From positions 1 to 7,028 of the forward strand of contig VAZH01000139.1 of the NCBI GenBank assembly GCA_005884465.1: a stretch of DNA of 7,028 nt, read 5' to 3'. The stretch comes from Alphaproteobacteria bacterium. Its GTDB lineage: Bacteria > Pseudomonadota > Alphaproteobacteria > Rhizobiales > Xanthobacteraceae. Of this stretch, positions 1-5,963 are shown piece after piece. The translations under genes and the position numbers were made by a program. The notes beneath the pieces are model-generated. The model was not told where the DNA came from and did no database searches. It saw only the letters and a list, made by a program, of their open reading frames with translations. Numbering within the stretch: position 1 is the stretch's first letter; each line of letters begins with the position of its first letter.

Positions 1-313
1 TGATGCCCACGAGGTTCGAAATGCAGATGAACATGAACAGCGAGAAGATCAGCGGAAAAAACTTCATGCCTTCCGCGCCGGCGGTGTTGCGAACGGTGCT
101 GGCGACAAACTCGTAGGTAAGCTCGGCCATCGACTGGAAACGCCCGGGAACGAGCTGCCGCCCGGCGACGCCGCCGATCATCAGGATCGAGATCACCGCC
201 ACCGAAAGGAACATGTAGAGGGACGCGTTGGTGAAGGCGATCGTGTGATTGCCGATGTGGCCGATCGTGAAGAGCGGTTCGATGTTGAACTGGTGGATCG
301 GGTCAATTTTCAT
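1..313 (-). CDS. atpB: F0F1 ATP synthase subunit a, N-terminal part (cut by window edge)
   Basis: Subunit a of the membrane F0 sector forms the two proton half-channels beside the c-ring. The visible 104 codons begin MKIDPIHQFNIEPLF and continue through a first membrane helix (about residues 29-46, LYMFLSVAVISILMIGG). They then show the family-typical stretch SMAELTYEFV (about 57-66) and a second hydrophobic run (FFPLIFSLFMFICISNLVG) that reaches the window edge. The conserved channel arginine lies further downstream and cannot be seen. ATG at 311-313 is the natural start; a GGAGGA on the minus strand (329-334) lies 15 nt upstream, a somewhat long spacing. The stop of atpI is 72 bp upstream on the same strand, the usual alphaproteobacterial atpI-atpB order, so the two are probably cotranscribed. 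Identity is recognised from the sequence pattern and I regard it as safe. Confidence 0.95.
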   Translation of the reverse strand, partial: MKIDPIHQFNIEPLFTIGHIGNHTIAFTNASLYMFLSVAVISILMIGGVAGRQLVPGRFQSMAELTYEFVASTVRNTAGAEGMKFFPLIFSLFMFICISNLVGI

Positions 314-385
314 CCGCGCGGCTCGTGGTCCTCCGGCTTTCCTGCCGGCAATCGAATTTCAAATGCCAGGACTTCCCGCCAGCGC

Positions 386-754
386 TCAGCGCCTGCCTGG
401 AGCCACGCCCGCAGACCTCACCACATTGACCACGCCGGCGACAAAGCCGAGCAGAAAAAACACGATGAGACCGAACGGCGACGTCGACAGCAAGCGGTCG
501 AAACCCCAGCCAATCACCGCTCCGACAACAACGCCGGCGATCAACTCCGAAGAAAGCCGGAAACCGCGCGCCATCGCCGAGGCTCTGGCAGCTCCGTCTC
601 CACTTCCAGATCCGGGTTGGTCTGTCCTGATTTTGCGGTTGTCCCGAATTTCGGACAAACGGTGATCCAGACTTCCGAGCCTTGCGGAAAGCGCAGCTTC
701 GTCGGACGATTTATCGCGACTTCCATTTCCGCCGTTTTTCGTGCCGTCCGCCAT
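386..754 (-). CDS. atpI: ATP synthase F0 accessory protein AtpI (AtpI/AtpZ family)
   Basis: A 122-residue inner-membrane protein of the AtpI family, which is known to help assemble the c-ring or move ions for it in some bacteria; it is not a core catalytic subunit. The N-terminal 60 residues are polar, rich in Gly/Ser and charge (MADGTKNGGNG onward). Two membrane helices follow at about 71-87 (LIAGVVVGAVIGWGFDRLL) and 94-112 (FGLIVFFLLGFVAGVVNVVR), with the family-typical G-x-x-x-D-R-L turn and GF-x-AG-x-x-N-x-x-R ending. I chose ATG at 752-754. The frame stays open upstream to 841, but those 29 residues do not look like the family and would overlap the likely promoter at 823-851. No strong Shine-Dalgarno is visible. 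The gene leads into atpB, 72 bp downstream. Confidence 0.9.
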   Translation of the reverse strand: MADGTKNGGNGSRDKSSDEAALSARLGSLDHRLSEIRDNRKIRTDQPGSGSGDGAARASAMARGFRLSSELIAGVVVGAVIGWGFDRLLSTSPFGLIVFFLLGFVAGVVNVVRSAGVAPGRR

Positions 755-822
755 GTGTGGAGACCCGAAATGATGCCGCAGTGGATGGAAATTACGCCCC
801 GTCACCCTCAAAAGCCGCGCGG

Positions 823-851
823 ACCATACTGACCGCGTCAAATCAAGTCAA
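823..851 (-). promoter_or_regulatory. Probable sigma-70 promoter of the atpI-atpB operon
   Basis: On the minus strand TTGACT (851-846) is followed by a 17-nt spacer and TATGGT (828-823). The -35 matches the consensus TTGACA at five of six positions and the spacer is ideal; the -10 is weaker. Transcription would start near 815-817, leaving a leader of about 60 nt before the atpI ATG at 754. This placement also argues against the longer upstream start for atpI. It is a motif-based inference without expression evidence. Confidence 0.45.
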
Positions 852-1025
852 GATTGCGTCGTAACCACTTAGCTGATTGATTTTGCTGGATTTCTTCAGG
901 CGAATCGAGCGCGGGCCGAACCATCGCGGCACCGCAACAGCTGGCTTGAGCGGCGACGACCTTGCACGCCACCGGTCGGTCTGTTGGGATGTCCGGCAGC
1001 ATTTAAATTGCGCTCGGGAGCCCGC

Positions 1026-1649
1026 ATGCCGCGTCAGGTCGACTACTATTTTTCGCTTCAATCTCCGTGGGCCTATATCGGGCACAAATTGTTTCGGGAA
1101 GTCGCCAACACCTACGGTCTCAAGGTCAATCACAAGCCGGTGGTGCTGATCGATCTGTTCTCGGAGACCGGTGGCTTGCCGCTGGCGAAGCGCCATCCGG
1201 TGCGGCAGCGCTATCGGATGGTCGAACTGCAGCGCTGGCGTGACAAGCGTGGCTTGAATTTTCATCTTCAGCCAGCGAATTGGCCGTTCAACGCACGGCT
1301 CGCCGATGGCGTTGTGATCGCGGCGGTCGAGGCCGGCCGCGATCCCGATCCATTTCTGCGCCGGGCATATGCGGCGGTGTGGGAAGACCAGCTCAATCTC
1401 GCCGATCCGGCGACGCTGGTTAAGATCGCCGACGGCACAGGACTTCCCGGCAGGCAATTGGTCGAGCGTTCGGGATCCGACGAGATCAGCGCGGCCTACG
1501 AGCAAAACCGCCAGGATGCGCTGGCGGCGGATGTGTTCGGATCGCCGGTCTATGTGCTCGACGGCGAGGTATTCTGGGGACAGGATCGGATCGAATTGCT
1601 CGCGGACGCGTTGAAGTCAGGGCGCGCGCCTTATCGTTCGCGGGTGTAG
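1026..1649 (+). CDS. 2-hydroxychromene-2-carboxylate isomerase family protein (DsbA fold, kappa-GST-like)
   Basis: A 207-residue soluble protein of the glutathione-dependent isomerase / kappa-class GST family, whose founding member (NahD) isomerises 2-hydroxychromene-2-carboxylate in naphthalene breakdown. The thioredoxin-fold N-terminus VDYYFSLQSPWAYIG (5-19) carries the SP motif, with Ser13 at the place of the catalytic serine instead of a CxxC. The helical insert contains R-Y-x(3)-E-x-x-R-W (62-71). FGSP (171-174) gives the cis-proline, followed by the family-typical FWGQDRIELL (183-192). Length fits the family (about 200). ATG at 1026 is preceded by GGGAG (1016-1020) with a 5-nt gap, and the upstream in-frame residues look unrelated. 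There is no ring-hydroxylating or aldolase gene nearby, so the true substrate is unknown; a general glutathione-linked role is as likely as aromatic degradation. The next gene starts 52 bp downstream and may be cotranscribed. Confidence 0.85.
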   Translation: MPRQVDYYFSLQSPWAYIGHKLFREVANTYGLKVNHKPVVLIDLFSETGGLPLAKRHPVRQRYRMVELQRWRDKRGLNFHLQPANWPFNARLADGVVIAAVEAGRDPDPFLRRAYAAVWEDQLNLADPATLVKIADGTGLPGRQLVERSGSDEISAAYEQNRQDALAADVFGSPVYVLDGEVFWGQDRIELLADALKSGRAPYRSRV

Positions 1650-1701
1650 GATCAAGCGCAGGATAGGAAGATCTTATCGGGTTTTGAGGCGGAGCAATCC
1701 C

Positions 1702-2229
1702 ATGATGACAGCTACATCGCCCTCGAAATTCTCCACCGCTATCGCCGCTGCGGCAGTGCTTTTTTGCCTCGGCGGATCAGGCTCGGCCGCCGCGGCATCG
1801 ATGCCGGACACCGAAAATGGCCGTTATGCGCTGGCGCCGGTCGCGGACGGCGTACTCAGATTGGATACCCGCACCGGCACCGTCTCGACCTGCAACAACA
1901 CCGGCACCGGCTGGGCCTGCTATGCGGTGCCCGACGAACGCGCAGCGCTCGACGCCGAAATCGGCCGGCTGCAGGCCGACAATGAAAAGCTCAAGACAGA
2001 ACTGGCGGCCCGCGAGCCGGCCGTCCCCGGCAAGATCGACGAGCCGCTGCCGAAGGCGGACTCGTTGAAAAAGCCTGAGCCGAAGGTGGCCGAGGGCGAG
2101 CGCAAGATCGAAATTCCGCTGCCGAGCGACCGCGACATGGATCGCATGATGTCGTTCCTCGAGCGGGCGTGGCGGCGGCTGGTCGAGATCGCCAACCGGA
2201 TGCAGAAGGACATCTCCGGCAAGATTTGA
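1702..2229 (+). CDS. Hypothetical exported protein with paired cysteines and a coiled coil
   Basis: A 175-residue protein I cannot assign to a characterised family. Residues 1-32 form a signal peptide: polar start with Lys9, hydrophobic core IAAAAVLFCLGG, then SGSAAAAS with likely cleavage near 32/33. The cysteine in the core (22) has no proper lipobox. Mature residues 38-76 form a small compact region, ENGRYALAPVADGVLRLD then a TGT-x-x-TC-x(8)-C-Y segment with Cys64 and Cys73, which could form a disulfide in the periplasm. Residues 79-104 look like a short coiled coil (ERAALDAEIGRLQADNEKLK). A Pro/Lys/Glu-rich linker follows at about 105-140, then an amphipathic, basic C-terminal helix (about 145-170, including MMSFLERAWRRLVEIA). 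ATG at 1702 is chosen because GGAG (1691-1694) lies 7 nt upstream; a second ATG follows directly at 1705. My inference is a periplasmic or envelope-associated protein. The layout resembles small conserved hypothetical proteins I recall from Bradyrhizobium. Confidence 0.75.
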   Translation: MMTATSPSKFSTAIAAAAVLFCLGGSGSAAAASMPDTENGRYALAPVADGVLRLDTRTGTVSTCNNTGTGWACYAVPDERAALDAEIGRLQADNEKLKTELAAREPAVPGKIDEPLPKADSLKKPEPKVAEGERKIEIPLPSDRDMDRMMSFLERAWRRLVEIANRMQKDISGKI

Positions 2230-2251
2230 GGCGCCGGCGCTCTTTCCCCTA

Positions 2252-2381
2252 GTCGTCCCCGCGAAAGCGGCGCGAACGCGGGGACCCATATGCCGCGGCC
2301 TCTCGAATAAGCGATCGGGTAGACGCCTCCTGTGAACTACCAACGTCGGTGGTTATCGGTCCCGGCGTTCGCCGGGACGAC
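2252..2381. repeat. Extragenic palindromic repeat element, about 130 bp, with a hairpin at each end
   Basis: The ends are inverted copies: GTCGTCCCC at 2252-2260 and CGGGACGAC at 2373-2381. Each end is itself a hairpin. The left one pairs GTCCCCGC (2255-2262) with GCGGGGAC (2278-2285); the right one pairs GTCCCGGC (2359-2366) with GCCGGGAC (2371-2378) around GTTC. Elements with these ends (CGTCCC…GGGACCCAT and GGTCCCGGCGTTCGCCGGGACGAC-like tails) are, from memory, among the common intergenic repeats of Bradyrhizobium and Rhodopseudomonas; I cannot give a family name with certainty. The left loop (15 nt) is longer than in the form I recall, as if a few bases were duplicated. The element fills nearly all of the gap between the exported protein and the yjbQ-like gene. 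Confidence 0.7.
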
Positions 2382-2398
2382 ATGTTGAGAGATCATTC

Positions 2399-2872
2399 AT
2401 GACTTCACCAAAATCGCTCTCGCGCTCTCCGTCATCTACCGTCAGCGCCACCACCCTTGTGTCCTCGCTGCTGACCGTTCAAACCTCCAGGCGCGGCTTT
2501 ATCGATCTCACCGCCGAGATCGCGAAATTCGTGACGGACGCTCGCGCGAAAGAGGGCGCAGTGACGCTGTTCATCCGCCATACCTCGGCGTCGCTAACGA
2601 TACAGGAAAACGCCGATCCGTCGGTGCTCGAGGATTTGACGACGGCGCTCGACCGGCTGGCGCCCGAACACGCCGGATGGCGCCACGATACCGAAGGCCC
2701 CGATGACATGCCCGCGCATGTCAAGACCATGCTGACGGCGACGTCGCTGCATATCCCGGTCCTCAGAGGCGAACTCGCGCTGGGAACGTGGCAGGCGGTC
2801 TACCTGATCGAGCACCGCACCCGGCCGCATCGCCGCGAGATCGTGCTGCAGTTTGCGGGTGTTGCCGGCTGA
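2399..2872 (+). CDS. yjbQ: YjbQ/UPF0047 family protein (secondary thiamine-phosphate synthase-like)
   Basis: A 157-residue cytoplasmic protein of the UPF0047 family, a conserved trimeric fold. E. coli YjbQ has weak thiamine-phosphate synthase activity in suppressor assays, but the true role is not settled. Family signatures are plain: GFIDLTAEI (33-41), FIRHTSASLTIQENADP (58-74), the metal-site histidine segment HDTEGPDDMPAHVK (96-109, His96 and His107) with His118, and GTWQ-x(5)-EHR (129-140). The body matches the usual length of about 140; the first 20 or so Ser/Thr-rich residues are an extension of no evident function. ATG at 2399 has GAGAGA (2387-2392) 6 nt upstream. The palindromic repeat ends 17 bp before the ATG, so its hairpin sits directly in front of the ribosome binding site. 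Transcription ends at the hairpin just after the stop. Confidence 0.88.
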   Translation: MTSPKSLSRSPSSTVSATTLVSSLLTVQTSRRGFIDLTAEIAKFVTDARAKEGAVTLFIRHTSASLTIQENADPSVLEDLTTALDRLAPEHAGWRHDTEGPDDMPAHVKTMLTATSLHIPVLRGELALGTWQAVYLIEHRTRPHRREIVLQFAGVAG

Positions 2873-2877
2873 AAGCA

Positions 2878-2909
2878 AAACCGGCCGCGGAGTGGTCCGC
2901 GGCCGGTTT
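2878..2909. terminator. Bidirectional hairpin terminator between the yjbQ-like gene and the MHS transporter
   Basis: A perfect 14-bp stem, AAACCGGCCGCGGA (2878-2891) pairing with TCCGCGGCCGGTTT (2896-2909) around a 4-nt loop. It starts 5 nt after the yjbQ-like stop on the plus strand and lies 44 nt past the stop of the convergent transporter on the minus strand. The plus-strand side ends TTTGTTG and the minus-strand side TTTTGC, so the U-runs are short in both directions. The converging genes make a shared terminator likely. Confidence 0.8.
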
Positions 2910-2953
2910 GTTGAGCGAGTGTTAGCCGCGGCTGTCGCCGCGGCAAAAAACAG

Positions 2954-4621
2954 CTAGTTCCTCCTAATATCGACGTCCTTGGTTTCCGGCAGGAAGAAGA
3001 ATCCGACCACCGCGGTGATTGCCGCGAAGATGATCGGATACCAAAGACCCGCGTAGATGTCGCCGGTCGAGGCCACGATCGCGAACGAGGTCGCGGGCAA
3101 TAGTCCGCCGAACCAGCCGTTGCCGATGTGATAGGGCAACGACATCGAGGTATAGCGGATCTTGGTCGGGAACAGTTCGACCAGCATGGCCGCGATCGGC
3201 CCGTACACCATGGTGACGAAAATCACCAGGATGAACAGCAGTCCGATGATCGCCGCAACCTGCGGACGGAAGATATCGAACGGGTTCGACATCCTCACGA
3301 TGCCTCGGTCGCCCGCCTTCGGATAACCCGCCGCGGCAACGGCTGCGGCGACAGCCGGGTTACCAGCCTTCGCATCGGTGTATGGCACTTCCTTGCCATT
3401 AACCGTCACCTTCACGCCGGAGCCTGCGGGTCCATACGTGGTCGAATACTTCACCGACGACGTAGCCAGGAAGGCACGGGCGGTATCGCACGGCGCAGTG
3501 AACACGCGAGTGCCGACCGGGTTGAACAGATCGCCGCAACCTGTGGGATCGGCGACGACTTCGACCTTGGTCGCCTCGATGGCCTTTTCCAGCGCCGGGT
3601 TGGCGTTGCTCGAGATCATCCGGAAGATCGGGAAGAAGGTCAGCGCCGCGATCAGGCAGCCGGCAAGAATGATCGGCTTGCGGCCGATGTTGTCCGACAA
3701 CGCCCCGAACACGATGAAGAAGCCGGTGCCGAACAACAGCGACCATGCGATCAGAAGGTTGGCGGTGTAGCCATCGACCTTCAGGATCGATTGCAGGAAG
3801 AACAGCGCGTAGAACTGGCCGGTGTACCAGACCACGCCCTGACCCATGGTGCCGCCGATCAGCGCGAGTATGACGATCTTGGCATTGCTCCAGTTAGCGA
3901 AGGCTTCGGTCAGCGGGGCCTTTGAGCCTTTGCCCTCGTCCTTCATCTTCTTGAACACCGGCGATTCGTTGAGGCGCAGCCGGATCCAGACCGAGATCCC
4001 CAGCAGCAGGACCGACACCAGGAATGGAATACGCCAGCCCCAGGCAGCGAAGTCGGCTTCGCCGATGGCCGTGCGGGTGAACAGGATCACCAGCAGCGAC
4101 AGGAACAGGCCGAGCGTGGCGGTGGTCTGAATGAACGAGGTGTAATAGCCGCGCTTACCATGAGGCGAATGCTCGGCCACGTAGGTGGCGGCCCCACCAT
4201 ACTCGCCGCCGAGCGCCAGACCTTGCGCCAGACGCAACGCAATCAGAATAACCGGGGCGGCAAAGCCGATCGTTGCCGCGTTGGGCAACAGGCCGACGAT
4301 GAAGGTCGACAGACCCATGATCAGGATGGTGACGAGGAAGGTGTACTTTCGTCCGACGATGTCGCCGATGCGGCCGAACACGATGGCGCCGAAGGGGCGC
4401 ACCAGGAAGCCGGCGGCGAAGGCGAGCAGCGCGAAGATATCGCGCGTCGCCGGCGGATAGGCCGAGAAGAACTGCGCGCCGATAATGCTGGCGAGCGATC
4501 CGTAAAGATAGAAATCATACCATTCGAAAACAGTACCGAGCGATGAAGCGAGAATGACGAAGCGTTCGTCGCGCGTCATTCCTCTGCCGGTTCTTTCCAG
4601 CACCACTGTTGTCGCAGTCAT
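2954..4621 (-). CDS. MFS transporter, metabolite:H+ symporter (MHS) type, with large periplasmic insertion
   Basis: A 555-residue inner-membrane proton symporter of the MHS branch of the major facilitator superfamily, relatives of which take up carboxylates, shikimate, proline/betaine or aromatics. The substrate here cannot be read from sequence. Signatures in order: VFEWYDFYLYGSLA (31-44); motif A in loop 2-3, GRIGDIVGRK (83-92); GLALGGEYGGAATYVAE (134-150), typical of MHS proteins; WRIPFL (196-201); GQGVVWYTGQFYALFFLQ (260-277); the second motif A, GALSDNIGRK (306-315); and PTKIRYTSMSLPYHIGNGW (485-503). Between TM9 and TM10, about residues 338-450 form a polar periplasmic insertion with Cys362 and Cys378, which makes the protein about 110 residues longer than classical members. 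ATG at 4619-4621 has GGGAG (4628-4632) 6 nt upstream; a longer in-frame start at 4729 has no family resemblance. It is a paralogue of the two transporters that follow on the same strand. Confidence 0.9.
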   Translation of the reverse strand: MTATTVVLERTGRGMTRDERFVILASSLGTVFEWYDFYLYGSLASIIGAQFFSAYPPATRDIFALLAFAAGFLVRPFGAIVFGRIGDIVGRKYTFLVTILIMGLSTFIVGLLPNAATIGFAAPVILIALRLAQGLALGGEYGGAATYVAEHSPHGKRGYYTSFIQTTATLGLFLSLLVILFTRTAIGEADFAAWGWRIPFLVSVLLLGISVWIRLRLNESPVFKKMKDEGKGSKAPLTEAFANWSNAKIVILALIGGTMGQGVVWYTGQFYALFFLQSILKVDGYTANLLIAWSLLFGTGFFIVFGALSDNIGRKPIILAGCLIAALTFFPIFRMISSNANPALEKAIEATKVEVVADPTGCGDLFNPVGTRVFTAPCDTARAFLATSSVKYSTTYGPAGSGVKVTVNGKEVPYTDAKAGNPAVAAAVAAAGYPKAGDRGIVRMSNPFDIFRPQVAAIIGLLFILVIFVTMVYGPIAAMLVELFPTKIRYTSMSLPYHIGNGWFGGLLPATSFAIVASTGDIYAGLWYPIIFAAITAVVGFFFLPETKDVDIRRN

Positions 4622-4661
4622 TGGATGCTCCCGTTCCCTTCTTTGATTCTCGACACGTGCG

Positions 4662-4680
4662 TTGATCTGCGTCAGATCGA
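4662..4680. promoter_or_regulatory. Palindromic putative operator upstream of the MHS transporter (FNR/FixK-like)
   Basis: TTGATCTG-CGT-CAGATCGA reads as two 8-bp arms with a single mismatch. It lies 41-59 bp before the start codon of the intact transporter. Read on the minus strand it contains CTGACGCAGATCAA, which differs from the FNR/FixK-type pattern TTGA-N6-TCAA at one of eight fixed positions. It sits too close to the start codon for a classic activator site at -41.5, so a repressor role or a different regulator is equally possible. Motif only; no proof of binding. Confidence 0.4.
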
Positions 4681-5047
4681 CACGCAATGGATCGGCAGCC
4701 TCACTACATGTTCGGGAGGCGTGCCCCAATAGTACTTTCGGCTGGCAGCGGTTTCATCAGGCTTGTCAGACGGTGCCCTTGCGCTTGTTAGATTACGCTT
4801 GCGCAATTGTGAGCGGTGCCGATTTGATCGGGAGAAAAGCTTTTTCGCGTAAGGTCTTAAAAAATGTTTCTGCCATCGTTTGTACTTGCCAAACCAAATC
4901 GGGGAGCGACAATTCTTCTGCCCGCGTGCGCTATAGATTCAAACTAAAGTCCAATAGCGGAGAAAAACAGCGCGATGCTCCACATCACGATAGATATGAT
5001 CGCGGCCCACCGCGCGAATGAGCGGTTCGCTATTTCAATATTTTTGG

Positions 5048-5093
5048 AGCGCGATCGGACGCAAAACGGGTGCCCACTTTTGCTGATCGCGCT
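5048..5093. repeat. Rhizobial-type extragenic palindrome
   Basis: Arms AGCGCGATC (5048-5056) and GATCGCGCT (5085-5093) are exact reverse complements. They enclose a core containing AAAACGGGTGCCCACTTTT. I recall a very widespread intergenic palindrome in Rhizobiales with the same build: GATC-containing arms around an AAAACCGG…CCCACTTTT-like core. This copy appears slightly diverged in the core. It lies between the intact transporter's upstream region and the terminator of the broken one. Confidence 0.65.
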
Positions 5094-5107
5094 TTACTGA
5101 AAACAGA

Positions 5108-5133
5108 CCGGCCGCGGAGCGATCCGCGGCCGG
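5108..5133 (-). terminator. Hairpin terminator after the broken MHS transporter
   Basis: A perfect 11-bp stem, CCGGCCGCGGA (5108-5118) with TCCGCGGCCGG (5123-5133) around a 4-nt loop. It begins 28 nt past the stop of the pseudogene. On the minus strand the stem is followed by TCTGTTTTC. The stem sequence is the same as the core of the terminator after the intact paralogue at 2878-2909. Confidence 0.7.
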
Positions 5134-5161
5134 GTTTTCCTTGCGCGGCCCAAGCTAGTGG

Positions 5162-5930
5162 CTAGGCCTTTTGAATGCTCACGCCGGAACTGGTGGTGAT
5201 GTCGACGCCCTTGGTGTCTCTCAGGAAGATCAGGCCAACGGCCAGCGTCATCACCGAGATGCCGATCGGATACCAGAGGCCGGCATAGATGTCGCCGGGC
5301 GCAGCCACGATCGCAGTTGCAAGTAGTGGCACATACCGCCGAACCAGCCGTTGCCAATGTGGTATGGCAACGACATCGAGGTGTAGCGGATCTTGGTTGG
5401 GAACATCTCGACCAGGAACGCCGCGATAGCGCCATACACCGTGGTCACGTAGATCACCAGGATCACCAGCATCAACTCGGTCATGAACCAGTTGACCTTG
5501 GCCTTGTCAGCTGTACCCGAATAGCCGGCGGCCTTGAGCGCCGCCGTCCACTTGGCGTTGTCCCAGCCCTCGACCTTCGTCGATCCGATGGTCATGTCGA
5601 CCGACTTCGAGCCGGGCACGCTGACGATCTTGAACGAGAGCCCCGACTTGGTGAGGAAGTCCTGAGCGCGATCGCACTGCGTGAAGTTGGACCACGGTCC
5701 GACGAAGATGTGGAAGTTGCAGGTGGACTGGTCTGCCGATACGGTGATCGGATTCTTGTCCGCGAAGGCTTCAAGGTCCGGGTTGACGTAGTGGGTGAGC
5801 CCCCTGAACAGCGGGAGGAACGTAATCGCCGCAATCAAGCAGCCTGCCAGGATGATCTTCAGCCGTCCGATGCGGTCGGACAGCCAGCCAACGCAACGTC
5901 ACGAGCAGGAAGGAGGCCGCCCAACCGACG
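5162..5930 (-). pseudogene. Broken MHS-type MFS transporter: 5' half missing, two frame breaks
   Basis: The remnant covers roughly TM8 to the C-terminus of a transporter closely related to the intact one at 2954-4621. Reading on the minus strand: VGWAASFLLVT (from about 5929), a frame break between about 5900 and 5885, GWLSDRIG and IILAGCLIAAITFLP, a periplasmic insertion with the pair STC…QCD, then PTKIRYTSMSLPYHIGNGW. A second break lies at 5331-5334, where the sequence fits loss of one base. After it the frame resumes as PLLATAIVAAPGDIYAGLW and ends …GVSIQKA at TAG 5162-5164. No homology to the family is visible upstream of about 5930, where some 300 codons, start and promoter should be; the next paralogue's terminator begins only about 30 bp further on. 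A TTG-started reading at 5251-5838 (195 codons) would be called as a gene by software but is only the middle of this remnant. Function is surely lost. Confidence 0.88.
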
Positions 5931-5963
5931 CGAAGCGGACATTTGTTCTGATCCGCGATAAAA

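Larger units (their letters stand above)
4622..5161. other. Gene-free gap of about 540 bp between the intact and the broken transporter
   Basis: No convincing gene on either strand. Open frames that cross it give low-complexity products without family features. The part from about 4780 to 5045 is visibly richer in A+T than the surrounding genes. It holds, from the left, the ribosome binding site and a palindrome in front of the intact transporter (4662-4680), a stretch where I see no clear -35/-10 pair, an extragenic palindrome (5048-5093), and the terminator of the broken transporter (5108-5133). The promoter of the intact transporter must lie in here. Confidence 0.6.

Noticed and set aside
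843..1505. Long open frame on the minus strand (220 codons) across the isomerase gene
   Set aside because: It lies antisense to a gene with clear family motifs, and its product has a Arg/Pro-rich composition typical of shadow frames in high-GC DNA.
1777..2343. Minus-strand open frame (188 codons) opposite the exported protein
   Set aside because: It starts inside the palindromic repeat, has no ribosome binding site I could see, and the plus strand carries a signal peptide and a good Shine-Dalgarno.
2925..2944. Second hairpin GCCGCGG / CCGCGGC just after the transporter stop, considered as a terminator
   Set aside because: The T-run on the minus strand lies before the stem instead of after it, and on the plus strand the stem is followed by A's. 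The larger stem at 2878-2909 is the better candidate.
3128..3925. Plus-strand open frame (265 codons) opposite the MHS transporter
   Set aside because: The minus strand encodes an unmistakable full-length MFS protein; this product is a charged, motif-free shadow.
4622..4729. N-terminal extension of 36 codons for the intact transporter
   Set aside because: It would span the palindrome and the Shine-Dalgarno, is polar and unlike the family, and the start at 4621 has a well-placed GGGAG.
4805..4816. AATTGTGAGCGG, identical to 12 bases of the E. coli lac operator
   Set aside because: The match stops there and the second half-site is absent; the host and context have nothing to do with lac. A chance match.
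4662..5021. Plus-strand open frame (119 codons) in the gap between transporters
   Set aside because: It begins inside the palindrome, has no Shine-Dalgarno and no recognisable domain, and its composition is mixed; treated as non-coding.
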